Positions 16,080 to 23,860 are shown, counted from the stretch's first letter. The stretch: DNA of 56,970 bases from Pseudomonas sp. CROZ-RG-20F-R04-15 (GCF_022662375.1 NZ_JAKNQL010000033.1:1-56970); one strand, 5' to 3'. The notes: a model not told the origin generated them from the sequence alone. Translations and numbers: made by a program.

Positions 16080-16805
16080 ATGACGTTACTGGCATCTCCA
16101 CTGGAATCCATCGAAAGCGCGGTGATCTGGCTGCTGGTGGTTTTTTCCGTTGCCACCTGGGGCCTGGCATTGCTCAAGGCTTGGCAATTCGGACGGCTGA
16201 AGGCGCAGGATCGGCGTTTTCATAAACGTTTCTGGGCGGCGTCGAGTCTGGATTCCGCCGCTGAGTTGAGTGAAACCCAGCCCGGCGCAGCAGCCCGAGT
16301 GGCACAGGCTGGTTACGCGGCGATTCAAGTGGGCGAGGCGCCACAGGCGAATGATCTGAGCCAGGCGATCAACCATCAGGATCGACTGGAGCGCGCCCTG
16401 CGCCAGCAAATTGTCCGCGAACGCCGTTCGCTGGAAACAGGCTTGGCAGTGGTCGCCAGTATTGGCAGTACGTCGCCGTTCATTGGTTTGTTCGGCACGG
16501 TATGGGGAATCATGGAAGCATTGAAAGGCATCAGCGCCGCAGGTTCGGCGAGCCTGGAAACCGTCGCCGGCCCGATCGGTGCAGCCCTGGTTGCAACGGG
16601 TGTGGGGATCGCCGTCGCGGTGCCAGCAGTGCTGGTTTACAACTACTTTTTGCGTCGGTTGAAACTGACGGCGGCTGATCTCGATGACTTCGCCCACGAC
16701 TTTTACAGCCTGGCGCAGAAGAGCTCGTTCCGCGTGTTGATTCACCCGACCGCGCACAAGGTCGCAGCAACCGGCAGTTCGGCAAAAGTGAAGGAGGCGT
16801 CCTGA
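16080..16805 (+). CDS. exbB: ExbB proton-channel subunit
   Basis: 241-residue MotA/TolQ/ExbB protein with three membrane segments: one near the N-terminus (VIWLLVVFSVATWGLALL) and two in the second half (GLAVVASIGSTSPFIGLFGT and AALVATGVGIAVAVPAVLVY). The conserved P-F-I-G-L-F-G-T-V-W-G block is typical of ExbB. Together with ExbD it forms the proton channel that energizes TonB. 45 bases after tonB and 1 base before exbD, so the three genes form one operon. Confidence 0.92.
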   Translation: MTLLASPLESIESAVIWLLVVFSVATWGLALLKAWQFGRLKAQDRRFHKRFWAASSLDSAAELSETQPGAAARVAQAGYAAIQVGEAPQANDLSQAINHQDRLERALRQQIVRERRSLETGLAVVASIGSTSPFIGLFGTVWGIMEALKGISAAGSASLETVAGPIGAALVATGVGIAVAVPAVLVYNYFLRRLKLTAADLDDFAHDFYSLAQKSSFRVLIHPTAHKVAATGSSAKVKEAS

Positions 16806-16806
16806 T

Positions 16807-17208
16807 ATGGCCTTCTCCACGCAAGACAGTGATGAGGTACTCAGCGAGATCAACGTGACGCCGCTGGTGGATGTGATGCTGGTGCTGCTGGTGGTGTTTA
16901 TCGTCACCGCACCGCTGTTGACCAACGCGATCCCGATCAACCTGCCGAAGACTGAAGCGGTGGCGCCGGTCGAACAGAAGGATCCGCTGGTGGTGAGCAT
17001 TGATGGTGCCGGCAAACTGTTTATCAACAAGGATGAGATTCAGCCGGACTTGCTGGAATTCAACCTGAAGTCGGCCAAGGCCAAGGACCCGGAAGTGCGT
17101 GTGCAATTGCAGGCCGATGATGGGGTGAACTACGGCGAAGTGGCGCGGGCGATGGCTTCGATTGAACGGGCGGGGATTACCAAGTTGTCGGTGATTACTG
17201 CGCGGTGA
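16807..17208 (+). CDS. exbD: ExbD proton-channel subunit
   Basis: 133-residue ExbD/TolR protein. One N-terminal membrane segment follows INVTPLVDVMLVLLVVFIV, where the Asp is the proton-carrying residue; the rest is a periplasmic domain (DPLVVSIDGAGKLFINKDEI). AAGGAGGCG at the end of exbB is its ribosome-binding site. A terminator hairpin follows at once. Confidence 0.92.
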   Translation: MAFSTQDSDEVLSEINVTPLVDVMLVLLVVFIVTAPLLTNAIPINLPKTEAVAPVEQKDPLVVSIDGAGKLFINKDEIQPDLLEFNLKSAKAKDPEVRVQLQADDGVNYGEVARAMASIERAGITKLSVITAR

Positions 17209-17227
17209 CAGATTTAACGTTTTTCCG

Positions 17228-17262
17228 GGGCCGTCTCCTTGGCAGGGTGCGGCCCTTTTTTT
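17228..17262 (+). terminator. Rho-independent terminator after exbD
   Basis: Stem GGGCCG / CGGCCC with a 16-base loop, followed by seven T. It closes the tonB-exbB-exbD operon. Confidence 0.82.
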
Positions 17263-17283
17263 ATTTCTGGCATTAGAAGCGAA

Positions 17284-17445
17284 GCCCTCACCCTAGCCCT
17301 CTCCCAGAGGGAGAGGGGACTGATCGCGTTGTTCTTACGAGTTACACCGACATGAAAAATCCAGTCGAACTCCGGATTTGAAAGGCCAGGTGATCGGCTC
17401 CCTTCCCCCCTCGCCCCCGTGGGGGAGAGGGCTGGGGTGAGGGGG
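17284..17445. repeat. Imperfect inverted repeat element, about 160 bp
   Basis: Same family as the element at 7491: left end GCCCTCACCCTAGCCCTCTC, right end GAGAGGGCTGGGGTGAGGGG, each with an inner CTCTCCC-type hairpin. The centre has diverged but keeps ACACCGACATGAAA, related to the CATCGACCTGAAA core of other copies. Confidence 0.88.
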
Positions 17446-17505
17446 AAAAGATTTCCAGCCATGCACACATCTCATATTCGTTTCAGGTCTTAATAAATAG
17501 CTTCT

Positions 17506-17517
17506 TATTCCTTAACG
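17506..17517 (+). promoter_or_regulatory. Candidate sulfur-control motif (best palindrome)
   Basis: TATTCCTTAACG continued by AATA gives the inverted repeat TATTC-N6-GAATA, the most symmetrical member of the set. It lies about 60 bases before the hydrolase gene. The preceding CTTCT is shared with the copy at 20739. CysB is the known global sulfur regulator in Pseudomonas; binding here is inferred. Confidence 0.5.
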
Positions 17518-17575
17518 AATATAAATCCCCTCCCTATACTCGTTCAGGAACAGACACGATGCAGGAGAGCTCCCC

Positions 17576-18157
17576 ATGCGCAACGAATCAATCCGCTACC
17601 TGATTGTGCCGGGCTGGCAAGGATCGCCAGAAGATCATTGGCAAAGCCACTGGCAGAACAGCCTGCCGAACAGCGCGCGGGTCGAGCAGGCCGACTGGCT
17701 GACGCCGCGTCGTGAAGACTGGGTCGCGGCACTGGCCGAGGCGATTGCCGCCGACAGTACGCCGGTGATCCTTATCGCCCACAGCCTGGGTTGCGTCACC
17801 GTTGCCCATTGGGCAGCCACTGCGCCGTTGCAATATCTGCGTCAGGTCCGCGGCGCCTTGCTGGTTGCGCCGGCCGATGTCGAGCGCCCGGCCTGCGCGC
17901 CGGCGCTGCGTAACTTCGCACCGATTCCGACTGACTTGCTGCCATTTCCGAGCCAGGTCGTCAGCTCCGACAACGACGCCGCCGTCAGCGCACCGCGTGC
18001 TCTGGAACTGGCGCGCAACTGGGGTGCCGAGGCGGGAATTCTCGCCGGTGCCGGACACATCAACGTCAAGTCCGGGCATCAGCGCTGGGAGCAGGGTTTT
18101 GCTTATCTCTATCGCCTGCAAAACCGCATGGAACACCACGCCCGCCGACGCGCCTGA
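17576..18157 (+). CDS. Alpha/beta hydrolase, RBBP9/YdeN family
   Basis: 193-residue small serine hydrolase. The PGWQGSPEDHWQSHW start is typical of the family; the nucleophile elbow AHSLG places Ser70, an acid is likely at SDND (about 132), and His161 lies in GAGHINVKSGH. No signal peptide. Natural substrates of this family are poorly known. Placement behind a sulfur-type promoter motif and before a sigma-54 activator-like gene suggests a part in sulfur scavenging, perhaps ester cleavage, but this is inference. GGAGAG precedes the ATG. Confidence 0.83.
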   Translation: MRNESIRYLIVPGWQGSPEDHWQSHWQNSLPNSARVEQADWLTPRREDWVAALAEAIAADSTPVILIAHSLGCVTVAHWAATAPLQYLRQVRGALLVAPADVERPACAPALRNFAPIPTDLLPFPSQVVSSDNDAAVSAPRALELARNWGAEAGILAGAGHINVKSGHQRWEQGFAYLYRLQNRMEHHARRRA

Positions 18158-18211
18158 TTTTTATTTCTTTCAACGCCCCCGTCTGCCGGCGGTTTTGGGC
18201 GGGAGTCTGCC

Positions 18212-19144
18212 ATGAGTTTTGAAACCTTCGGTCAGCCATTGCTGACCTTTCCCGACGCTGAAAAAAGCCCCCTGAGCATTCGTGCCAAAGCGCTGGTGTT
18301 TGTCGACCAGCGCTCGCGTCAGTTGCGCGAGGAGCTGGAACAACTGGCACCGCGTGCGATTTCAGTGTTGATTCGCGGCGAGACCGGCACCGGTAAGGAA
18401 CTGCTCGCCCGGCACATCCATCGCGCCAGTGATCGCAGCGGTTTATTTGTCTCGGTCAATTGCGGGGCGATCAGCCCAACTTACGCCGATGCCGAACTCT
18501 TCGGCTATGCCGCCGGCAGTTACAGCGGCTCGGCGAGTAGTCGCGCGGGCTGGTTCGGTTCGGCCAATGGCGGCACCTTGTACCTCGATGAAATCGGCGA
18601 TTTGCCGCTGCCGATCCAGATCAAGTTGCTTGCGGCGCTGGAGAATCACGAAGTCACCCGTGTCGGTGCGCTTCAACCGAGCCCTGTGGATGTGCGTCTG
18701 GTCGCGGCGACCAGCATCGATCTGGCGCAAGCGGTGGACGCCGGCAAATTTCATGAGCGCCTCTATCACTACTTGAGCGAAGGGCAACTGGAACTGCCTG
18801 CCTTGCGCGCACGCATAGGCGACATTCTTTCGCTGGCCGAGTATTTCCTCGGCATTTATAGCCAGCGCCTCGACTTGCCCGTGCCACTAATCAGCGAAGC
18901 GGCGCAGCACGTGCTAGAACAACACAGCTGGCCGGGCAACACCCGTGAGCTGGAAAACGTCATTCACTTTGCCTTGCTGGTGAGCACCGGCGAAGAGATT
19001 CTGCCTGAGCACCTGAACCTGCCGGAGGTGTCTGGGCCGCAGCTTCAGATCGAACGTCTGGTTGCACAAATCAACATCGGCGGCAGCGTCGCCGAGCGTA
19101 AGGCATTGAAAGATTTACTGTTGAGCTTGAGTGCGGCGTTGTAA
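18212..19144 (+). CDS. Degenerate sigma-54 activator-like AAA+ protein
   Basis: 310 residues related to NtrC-type enhancer-binding proteins such as SfnR, with no receiver or other N-terminal sensor domain. Walker A GETGTGKE (56-63), Walker B TLYLDEIGD (122-130) and the sensor II WPGNTRELEN (240-249) are intact. Three features needed by an active sigma-54 activator are altered: the GAFTGA loop reads GSYSGS (102-107), and the two arginine-finger positions (R162 and R168 of PspF) are His181 and Tyr187 in FHERLYHYL. No Fis-type helix-turn-helix is visible in the last 40 residues. It may be an assembly partner or negative modulator of a true SfnR-type activator. Lies 54 bases after the hydrolase gene. 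Confidence 0.75.
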   Translation: MSFETFGQPLLTFPDAEKSPLSIRAKALVFVDQRSRQLREELEQLAPRAISVLIRGETGTGKELLARHIHRASDRSGLFVSVNCGAISPTYADAELFGYAAGSYSGSASSRAGWFGSANGGTLYLDEIGDLPLPIQIKLLAALENHEVTRVGALQPSPVDVRLVAATSIDLAQAVDAGKFHERLYHYLSEGQLELPALRARIGDILSLAEYFLGIYSQRLDLPVPLISEAAQHVLEQHSWPGNTRELENVIHFALLVSTGEEILPEHLNLPEVSGPQLQIERLVAQINIGGSVAERKALKDLLLSLSAAL

Positions 19145-19192
19145 CCGTTTCGTTCAACATGAACAAAATGGAATATGAAGCTGAATAAACGT

Positions 19193-19227
19193 TATTGTCC
19201 GGGAATAAAAAATCCCGGTATTGTCCG
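19193..19227 (+). promoter_or_regulatory. Hairpin flanked by direct repeats upstream of metQ
   Basis: Stem CCGGGA / TCCCGG with an AT-only 8-base loop; the nonamer TATTGTCCG occurs on both sides, 26 bases apart. It is about 85 bases before the MetQ-type gene and 50 after the regulator gene. There is no T-tract, so it is not a normal terminator on this strand; an operator or a promoter-associated element is possible. Confidence 0.4.
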
Positions 19228-19311
19228 ACCCACGCCAGCGATATCACTTCACTGGCACACGTATTAGATGCCGTCGTCGATGACGACCGTGATTTTCGAT
19301 AAGGACACTGC

Positions 19312-20109
19312 ATGAAAAAGGTTCTGTTGTTTACCGCATTGGCGGCTGCTCTGACTGCTTCCCTGGCCAATGCCGGCGAGAAACTGGTGGTCGCTGCGAC
19401 CCCGGTCCCGCACGCTGAAATCCTCGAGCTGATCAAGCCGACCCTGGCCAAAGAAGGCGTGGATCTGGAAATCAAAGTCTTCACCGACTACGTTCAGCCG
19501 AACGTACAGGTTGGCGAGAAACGTCTGGACGCCAACTACTTCCAGACCCTGCCGTACCTGAACAGCTTCAACCAGGGCAAATACAAGGACGACAAGTCCA
19601 AGTACCTGGTGACCGTGCAGGGCGTGCACGTTGAACCGTTCGGCGGCTACTCGAGCAAGTACAAGACCCTGGCTGAACTGCCGGACGGCGCGACCATCGC
19701 CATCCCCAACGAAGGCAGCAACAGCGGCCGTGCGCTGATCCTGCTGCAGAAGGCTGGCCTGATCGAGCTGAAAGATCCGAAAAACGCGCTGGCAACGCCG
19801 AAAGACATCGCCAAGAACCCGCACAACTTCAAGTTCAAGGAACTGGAATCGGCCCTGCTGCCACGTGTTCTGAAGGAAGTTGATCTGGACATGATCAATA
19901 CCAACTACGCGCTGGAAGCCAAGTTGAACCCGCAGAAAGATGCGCTGGTGATTGAAGGCGCTGACTCGCCGTACGTGAACTTCCTGGTGGCCCGTGAGGA
20001 CAACAAGAACAGCGATGCAATCCAGAAACTGGCCAAAGCCCTGACCAGCCCGGAAGTCAAAGCGTTCATCGAGAAGAAGTACAACGGCGCGGTACTGCCG
20101 GCGTTCTGA
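19312..20109 (+). CDS. metQ: MetQ/NlpA-family substrate-binding protein (orphan)
   Basis: 265-residue binding protein of the methionine-type group (PF03180): PVPHAEILELIKP, the RLDANYFQTLPYLN segment, and PNEGSNSGRALILLQKAGLI are characteristic. The signal peptide (LLFTALAAALTASLANAG) has no lipobox cysteine, so it is predicted to be freely periplasmic. No MetN or MetI gene lies next to it; the full set is 15 kb away, at 34.5-37 kb, with its own MetQ. It may share that transporter or bring a different ligand such as a methionine derivative. AAGGACAC precedes the ATG; a strong terminator follows, so it is transcribed alone. Confidence 0.86.
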   Translation: MKKVLLFTALAAALTASLANAGEKLVVAATPVPHAEILELIKPTLAKEGVDLEIKVFTDYVQPNVQVGEKRLDANYFQTLPYLNSFNQGKYKDDKSKYLVTVQGVHVEPFGGYSSKYKTLAELPDGATIAIPNEGSNSGRALILLQKAGLIELKDPKNALATPKDIAKNPHNFKFKELESALLPRVLKEVDLDMINTNYALEAKLNPQKDALVIEGADSPYVNFLVAREDNKNSDAIQKLAKALTSPEVKAFIEKKYNGAVLPAF

Positions 20110-20141
20110 TCTGACGCTTGAGTGAACCCCTTCAAGGTGTG

Positions 20142-20178
20142 AAAACGCCGATGGCCAGTGATGGGCATCGGCGTTTTT
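20142..20178 (+). terminator. Rho-independent terminator after metQ
   Basis: Perfect 12-bp stem AAAACGCCGATG / CATCGGCGTTTT with a 12-base loop and a T-tract. Could act in both directions. Confidence 0.88.
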
Positions 20179-20196
20179 GTGTGTGGCTTGGAAAAG

Positions 20197-20514
20197 CCCC
20201 TCACCCTAGCCCTCTCCCAAAGGGAGAGGGGACTGATCGGGGGATGCTTTAGAGGTACGTCGACGTGAAAGATCTCTGCTGAATCCATAATCGACTCGGT
20301 CTTTCAGGTCGATGTTTGACGAAAGACACTGCGGTCGGCCCCCTCTCCCTCCGGGAGAGGGCTGGTGAGGGGACTGATTGGGAGATGTCGTAGAGGTACG
20401 CCGACGTGAAAGATCTCTGCTGAATCCATAATCGACAAGATCTGTCAGGTCGATGTATGACGCAAGACACCTCGGTCGGCTCCCTCTCCCCCTGGGAGAG
20501 GGCTGGGGTGAGGG
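20197..20514. repeat. Tandem copy of the intergenic inverted repeat element
   Basis: Nearly two copies of the family head to tail. The first starts GCCCCTCACCCTAGCCCTCT; a unit of about 137 bases beginning GGACTGAT and containing GAAAGATCTCTGCTGAATCC, a CAGGTCGATGT core and CGGTCGGC then occurs twice (from about 20230 and 20371), ending GGCTGGGGTGAGGG. The internal arm between the units is shortened (GGCTGGTGAGGGG), showing a fused junction. Confidence 0.88.
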
Positions 20515-20531
20515 TGCTTTTGATCTTGAGC

Positions 20532-20624
20532 TCAGGCCACCTGGGCCTTCAACGCCCGCCTCAACGCCACCAACAATTTCACAATTTCCTGCGGATCCAG
20601 TCGCTGCGGCACTTTTACGTCCAT
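20532..20624 (-). CDS. Candidate 30-residue small protein
   Basis: A 31-codon frame with a very good ribosome-binding site (AAGGAAGAGAAC before ATG). The product starts MDVKVPQRLDPQEIVKLLVA and continues as a basic amphipathic helix (RRALKAQVA). It sits alone in the long gap between the MetQ gene and the polar amino-acid transporter operon and is transcribed against both. I do not recognise it. It could be a real small protein, a leader peptide or the remnant of a larger gene. Confidence 0.4.
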   Translation of the reverse strand: MDVKVPQRLDPQEIVKLLVALRRALKAQVA

Positions 20625-20738
20625 GTTCTCTTCCTTGTTATGGGTTTGGCCGGGGGAGTCTGGCCAAAAGCTGTTCGTCCTTGGAGGGCTTTCGTGAAAA
20701 AAAGATCCGTCCTACAGCGCAAAGGAAAATAGCCTTCT

Positions 20739-20750
20739 TATTCCTTCCCG
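20739..20750 (+). promoter_or_regulatory. Candidate sulfur-control motif upstream of the polar amino-acid ABC operon
   Basis: TATTCCTTCCCG preceded by CTTCT, identical over the first 13 bases (CTTCTTATTCCTT) to the site before the hydrolase gene at 17.5 kb. It is about 160 bases before the first permease gene. An AT-rich stretch (TTTAAATTCTTTTTTTTATA) follows and probably holds the promoter. Confidence 0.45.
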
Positions 20751-20906
20751 GCAAACCCACAGGATAGTTTTTTGGGTGATATCAATATGCTTTAACGGTA
20801 TTTAAATTCTTTTTTTTATACCTATAAAGTCGGTGTCTGCCGGACAGCCACCCGCTGTCCATGGACTGCGCCACCGTCGCTTACCGAGCGGCGTCCAGGA
20901 CGTTTC

Positions 20907-21572
20907 ATGACTTTCGACTACGCATTTATCCTCAGCACCCTGCCGGCGTTTCTCAAAGCTGTGGGCGTGACGCTGCAGGTCGGCTTCATCGCTATTGGCA
21001 CCTCGTTGCTGGTGGCGCTACTCAACGCGACGATTCTGGTGTTCCGCACGCCATACCTGCAAAAACTGGTCGGCCTGTACGTGGAACTGGCTCGCAACAC
21101 GCCGCTGCTGATCCAGTTGTTCTTCGTCTACTTCGCCTTGCCGGCCGTGGGGATTCAGGTGTCCGGTTTCACCGCCGCGATCATCACCATGACCTTCCTC
21201 GGCGGCGCTTACCTCACCGAAGTGCTGCGTGCTGGCGTCGATGCGGTGCCGCAGGCGCAACTGGAATCGGGGCGCTCGATCGGCCTGTCCCACGGCCAGT
21301 TGCTGCGCTACGTGATCCTGCCGCAAGCGGGGATTCTCAGCCTGCCGTCGTTGTTCGCCAATTTCATTTTTCTGCTCAAGGAAACCACCGTGGTCTCGGC
21401 GGTGGCGGTGCCGGAAATCCTCTACACCACCAAGAGCTACATCGCGCTCTATTACAAAACCTACGAAATGCTCGCCGTGCTGACGCTGATCTGCGTGCTG
21501 TTGTTTCTGCCGCTGTCGCTGCTGCTCAGCCGTCTGGAAAGGAGGCTCCAGCATGGCCAGTTCGGGTCTTGA
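20907..21572 (+). CDS. Polar amino acid ABC transporter permease, HisM/GltJ type
   Basis: 221-residue inner-membrane permease with about five membrane segments and the family loop ESGRSIGLSHGQLLRYVILP. It ends by overlapping the next permease gene by 20 bases, and belongs to a four-gene operon (two permeases, ATPase, lipoprotein). The set resembles transporters for glutamate, histidine or cystine; its location next to an orphan MetQ gene and a sulfur-type motif suggests a sulfur-containing amino acid or conjugate. Confidence 0.88.
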   Translation: MTFDYAFILSTLPAFLKAVGVTLQVGFIAIGTSLLVALLNATILVFRTPYLQKLVGLYVELARNTPLLIQLFFVYFALPAVGIQVSGFTAAIITMTFLGGAYLTEVLRAGVDAVPQAQLESGRSIGLSHGQLLRYVILPQAGILSLPSLFANFIFLLKETTVVSAVAVPEILYTTKSYIALYYKTYEMLAVLTLICVLLFLPLSLLLSRLERRLQHGQFGS

Positions 21573-22212
21573 ATTGCTCTGGGTGTCGTTGCCGCAATTG
21601 GCCAAAGGCGCTGGGCAAACCTTGTCGATCTCGTTTCTGAGCATCGCCATCAGCACCGTCGGTGGTGTGCTCTACGGCGTGTTGCGCACGCTCAACATCA
21701 CGTGGGTGAACGCGATTTTGCGGGTGTATCTGGAGCTGTTCCGGGCGATTCCGGTGCTGGTCTGGTTGTATCTGCTGTTTTTCGGCTTGCCGATTTTCTT
21801 CGGCCTGAGCATTCCGAGTTTCTGGTGCGCGGTGCTGGTGCTGTCGCTGTGGGGCGCCAGCGAAGTGGGCGAAGTGGCGCGCGGCGCTCTGCATTCGTTG
21901 CCACGCGGGCAGCGTGAAGCGGGGCTGTCGATCGGTCTGAACGCCGCACAACTTTACGGCTACGTGCTGCTGCCGCAAGCGCTGAAACGCATGACGCCAC
22001 CAACCATCAACGTCTACACGCGGATCATCAAGACCAGCTCGCTGGCGGTGCTGATCGGTGTGGTCGACGTGATCAAAGTCGGCCAACAGATCATCGAGCG
22101 CACCTACGAATCGGTGCTGATCTACGGCGCGCTGTTCCTGTTTTTCTTTTTCATCTGCTACCCGCTGTCGGCCGCTTCGCGCGTGCTGGAGCGGCGCTGG
22201 ACGCAAGCATGA
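21553..22212 (+). CDS. Polar amino acid ABC transporter permease, second subunit
   Basis: 219-residue partner of the preceding permease. It shows the same fold with loop EAGLSIGLNAAQLYGYVLLP and the segment LELFRAIPVLVWLYLLFFGLP typical of HisQ/HisM proteins. GGAGGCTCC inside the end of the first permease gene is its ribosome-binding site. Its stop overlaps the start of the ATPase gene by four bases. Confidence 0.88.
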   Translation: MASSGLELLWVSLPQLAKGAGQTLSISFLSIAISTVGGVLYGVLRTLNITWVNAILRVYLELFRAIPVLVWLYLLFFGLPIFFGLSIPSFWCAVLVLSLWGASEVGEVARGALHSLPRGQREAGLSIGLNAAQLYGYVLLPQALKRMTPPTINVYTRIIKTSSLAVLIGVVDVIKVGQQIIERTYESVLIYGALFLFFFFICYPLSAASRVLERRWTQA

Positions 22213-22991
22213 GCGCATTGATCGAGTTTCACGGCTTCAACAAATACTATGGCGAGCAGCAGGTGCTCAACGGTATTGACTTGCAGGTGCAGAGTGGCGA
22301 AGTGATCGTCATCCTCGGCCCCAGCGGTTGCGGCAAAAGCACCCTGCTGCGTTGCCTCAATGGTCTGGAACAGGCCCACAGCGGCAGCCTGAAATTTGTC
22401 GGCCGCGAACTGCTGGACAAGGCCACCGACTGGCGCGACATCCGCCAGCAGATCGGCATGGTCTTCCAGAGTTATCACCTGTTCCCGCACATGAGCGTGC
22501 TCGACAATCTGCTGCTTGGGCCGCTGAAGGTGCAAAAACGTCAGCGCCGCGAAGCGCAGCAGCAAGCCGAAGCGCTGCTTGAACGCGTGGGACTTCTGGA
22601 CAAGCGCGACGCCTTCCCGCGTCAGCTGTCCGGCGGTCAGCAGCAACGCATCGCCATCGTCCGCTCGCTGTGCATGAACCCACGGGTGATGCTCTTCGAC
22701 GAAGTCACTGCCGCTCTTGACCCGGAGATGGTCAAGGAAGTTTTGCAGGTCATTCAGGGCCTCGCTCGCGAAGGCATGACCCTGCTGATCGTCACCCATG
22801 AAATGGCCTTCGCCCGCGCGGTGGCCGACCGCATCGTGTTCATGGATGCCGGGCGCATCCTTGAGCAGAACCCGCCCGAGATTTTCTTTACGAACCCGCA
22901 AACCGCACGCGCGCAGCAGTTTCTGGAGAAGTTCTCCTTCGTTGCAACACTGCCAAAAACGAATCCGACAAAGGAACTGGAACTGTTATGA
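22209..22991 (+). CDS. Polar amino acid ABC transporter ATP-binding protein
   Basis: 260-residue ATPase of the GlnQ/HisP group: Walker A GPSGCGKST, signature LSGGQQQRIAIVRS, Walker B VMLFDEVTAALDPEMVKEV, H-loop VTHEMAFAR. The residue after Walker B is Val (DEVTAALD) rather than the more usual Pro (DEPTSALD), a variant that should not stop activity. Coupled to the genes on both sides by four-base ATGA overlaps. Confidence 0.9.
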   Translation: MSALIEFHGFNKYYGEQQVLNGIDLQVQSGEVIVILGPSGCGKSTLLRCLNGLEQAHSGSLKFVGRELLDKATDWRDIRQQIGMVFQSYHLFPHMSVLDNLLLGPLKVQKRQRREAQQQAEALLERVGLLDKRDAFPRQLSGGQQQRIAIVRSLCMNPRVMLFDEVTAALDPEMVKEVLQVIQGLAREGMTLLIVTHEMAFARAVADRIVFMDAGRILEQNPPEIFFTNPQTARAQQFLEKFSFVATLPKTNPTKELELL

Positions 22992-23860
22992 AAACTGCCG
23001 CTTTTTTACTGCCCCTACTGAGCCTCGCCTTGCTTGCCGGTTGCAGCAAGACCGAAGAACCGCCGAAGCCGAAGGTCGCCAGCGAAAGCACCGCGCCGGC
23101 CGGTTATCTGGACAAGATCAAGGCTCGCGACAAACTGATCGTTGGCGTCTTTACCGATAAGCCGCCCTTCGGTTTCGTCGATGAAGCAGGGCGTTACGTC
23201 GGCTTCGATACCGACATTGGTCGCCGTTTCGCCAAAGATCTGCTCGGCGATGAAAACAAAGTCGAATTCGTCGCGGTTGAACCGGCGAGCCGCATCCCGT
23301 TCCTGCAAAGCGACAAGGTTGACCTGATCCTCGCCAACATGACCGTCACCCCGGAGCGCAAGGAAGCGGTGGAATTCACCAATCCGAATCTCAAGGTTGC
23401 GGTGCAGGCGCTCGTACCGCAAAGCAGCTCGGTGAAAAACCTCGATGATTTGGCGACCCGCACCACTATCGTCACCACCGGTACGACGGCGGATATCTGG
23501 CTGACCAAGAATCACCCGGACTGGAAACTGCTGAAGTTCGAGAAAAACTCCGAGTCGTTGCAGGCCCTGGCCAATGGTCGAGGCGATGCTTATGCACAGG
23601 ACAATCTGGTGTTGTTCAGTTGGGCCAAGCAGAACCCGGGCTATCGCGTGCTGGAGGACAAACTGGGGGCTGAAGCACCGATTGCGCCGGCGGTGAAGAA
23701 GGGCAATATCGAGCTGCGCGACTGGGTGAATACCGAGTTGACCAAGCTGGGCGAAGAGAAGTATTTGCTCAAGCTGTACGACCAATATGTGCGTAAGGAA
23801 CTGAGCGATGACACCAAGCCTGAGAGCGTGATTGTCGAAGGCGGCAAGTGGCAGGGGTGA
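22988..23860 (+). CDS. Polar amino acid ABC transporter substrate-binding lipoprotein
   Basis: 290-residue SBP_bac_3 protein with a lipobox (LALLAGCS), so the mature protein is lipid-anchored through Cys19. The core starts RDKLIVGVFTDKPPFGFVDE and carries GFDTDIGRRFAKDL and the FTNPNLKVAVQALVP hinge region. Asp and Arg contacts for an amino-acid backbone are kept (LANMTVTPERKEAVEF). Last gene of the operon; a repeat element follows. Ligand unknown; cystine, glutamate/aspartate or sulfur-containing conjugates are possible. Confidence 0.87.
   Translation: MKTAAFLLPLLSLALLAGCSKTEEPPKPKVASESTAPAGYLDKIKARDKLIVGVFTDKPPFGFVDEAGRYVGFDTDIGRRFAKDLLGDENKVEFVAVEPASRIPFLQSDKVDLILANMTVTPERKEAVEFTNPNLKVAVQALVPQSSSVKNLDDLATRTTIVTTGTTADIWLTKNHPDWKLLKFEKNSESLQALANGRGDAYAQDNLVLFSWAKQNPGYRVLEDKLGAEAPIAPAVKKGNIELRDWVNTELTKLGEEKYLLKLYDQYVRKELSDDTKPESVIVEGGKWQG

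Noticed and set aside
19199..19218. Terminator for the sigma-54 activator-like gene
   Set aside because: The CCGGGA/TCCCGG hairpin has only a 6-bp stem and no T-tract after it on the plus strand.
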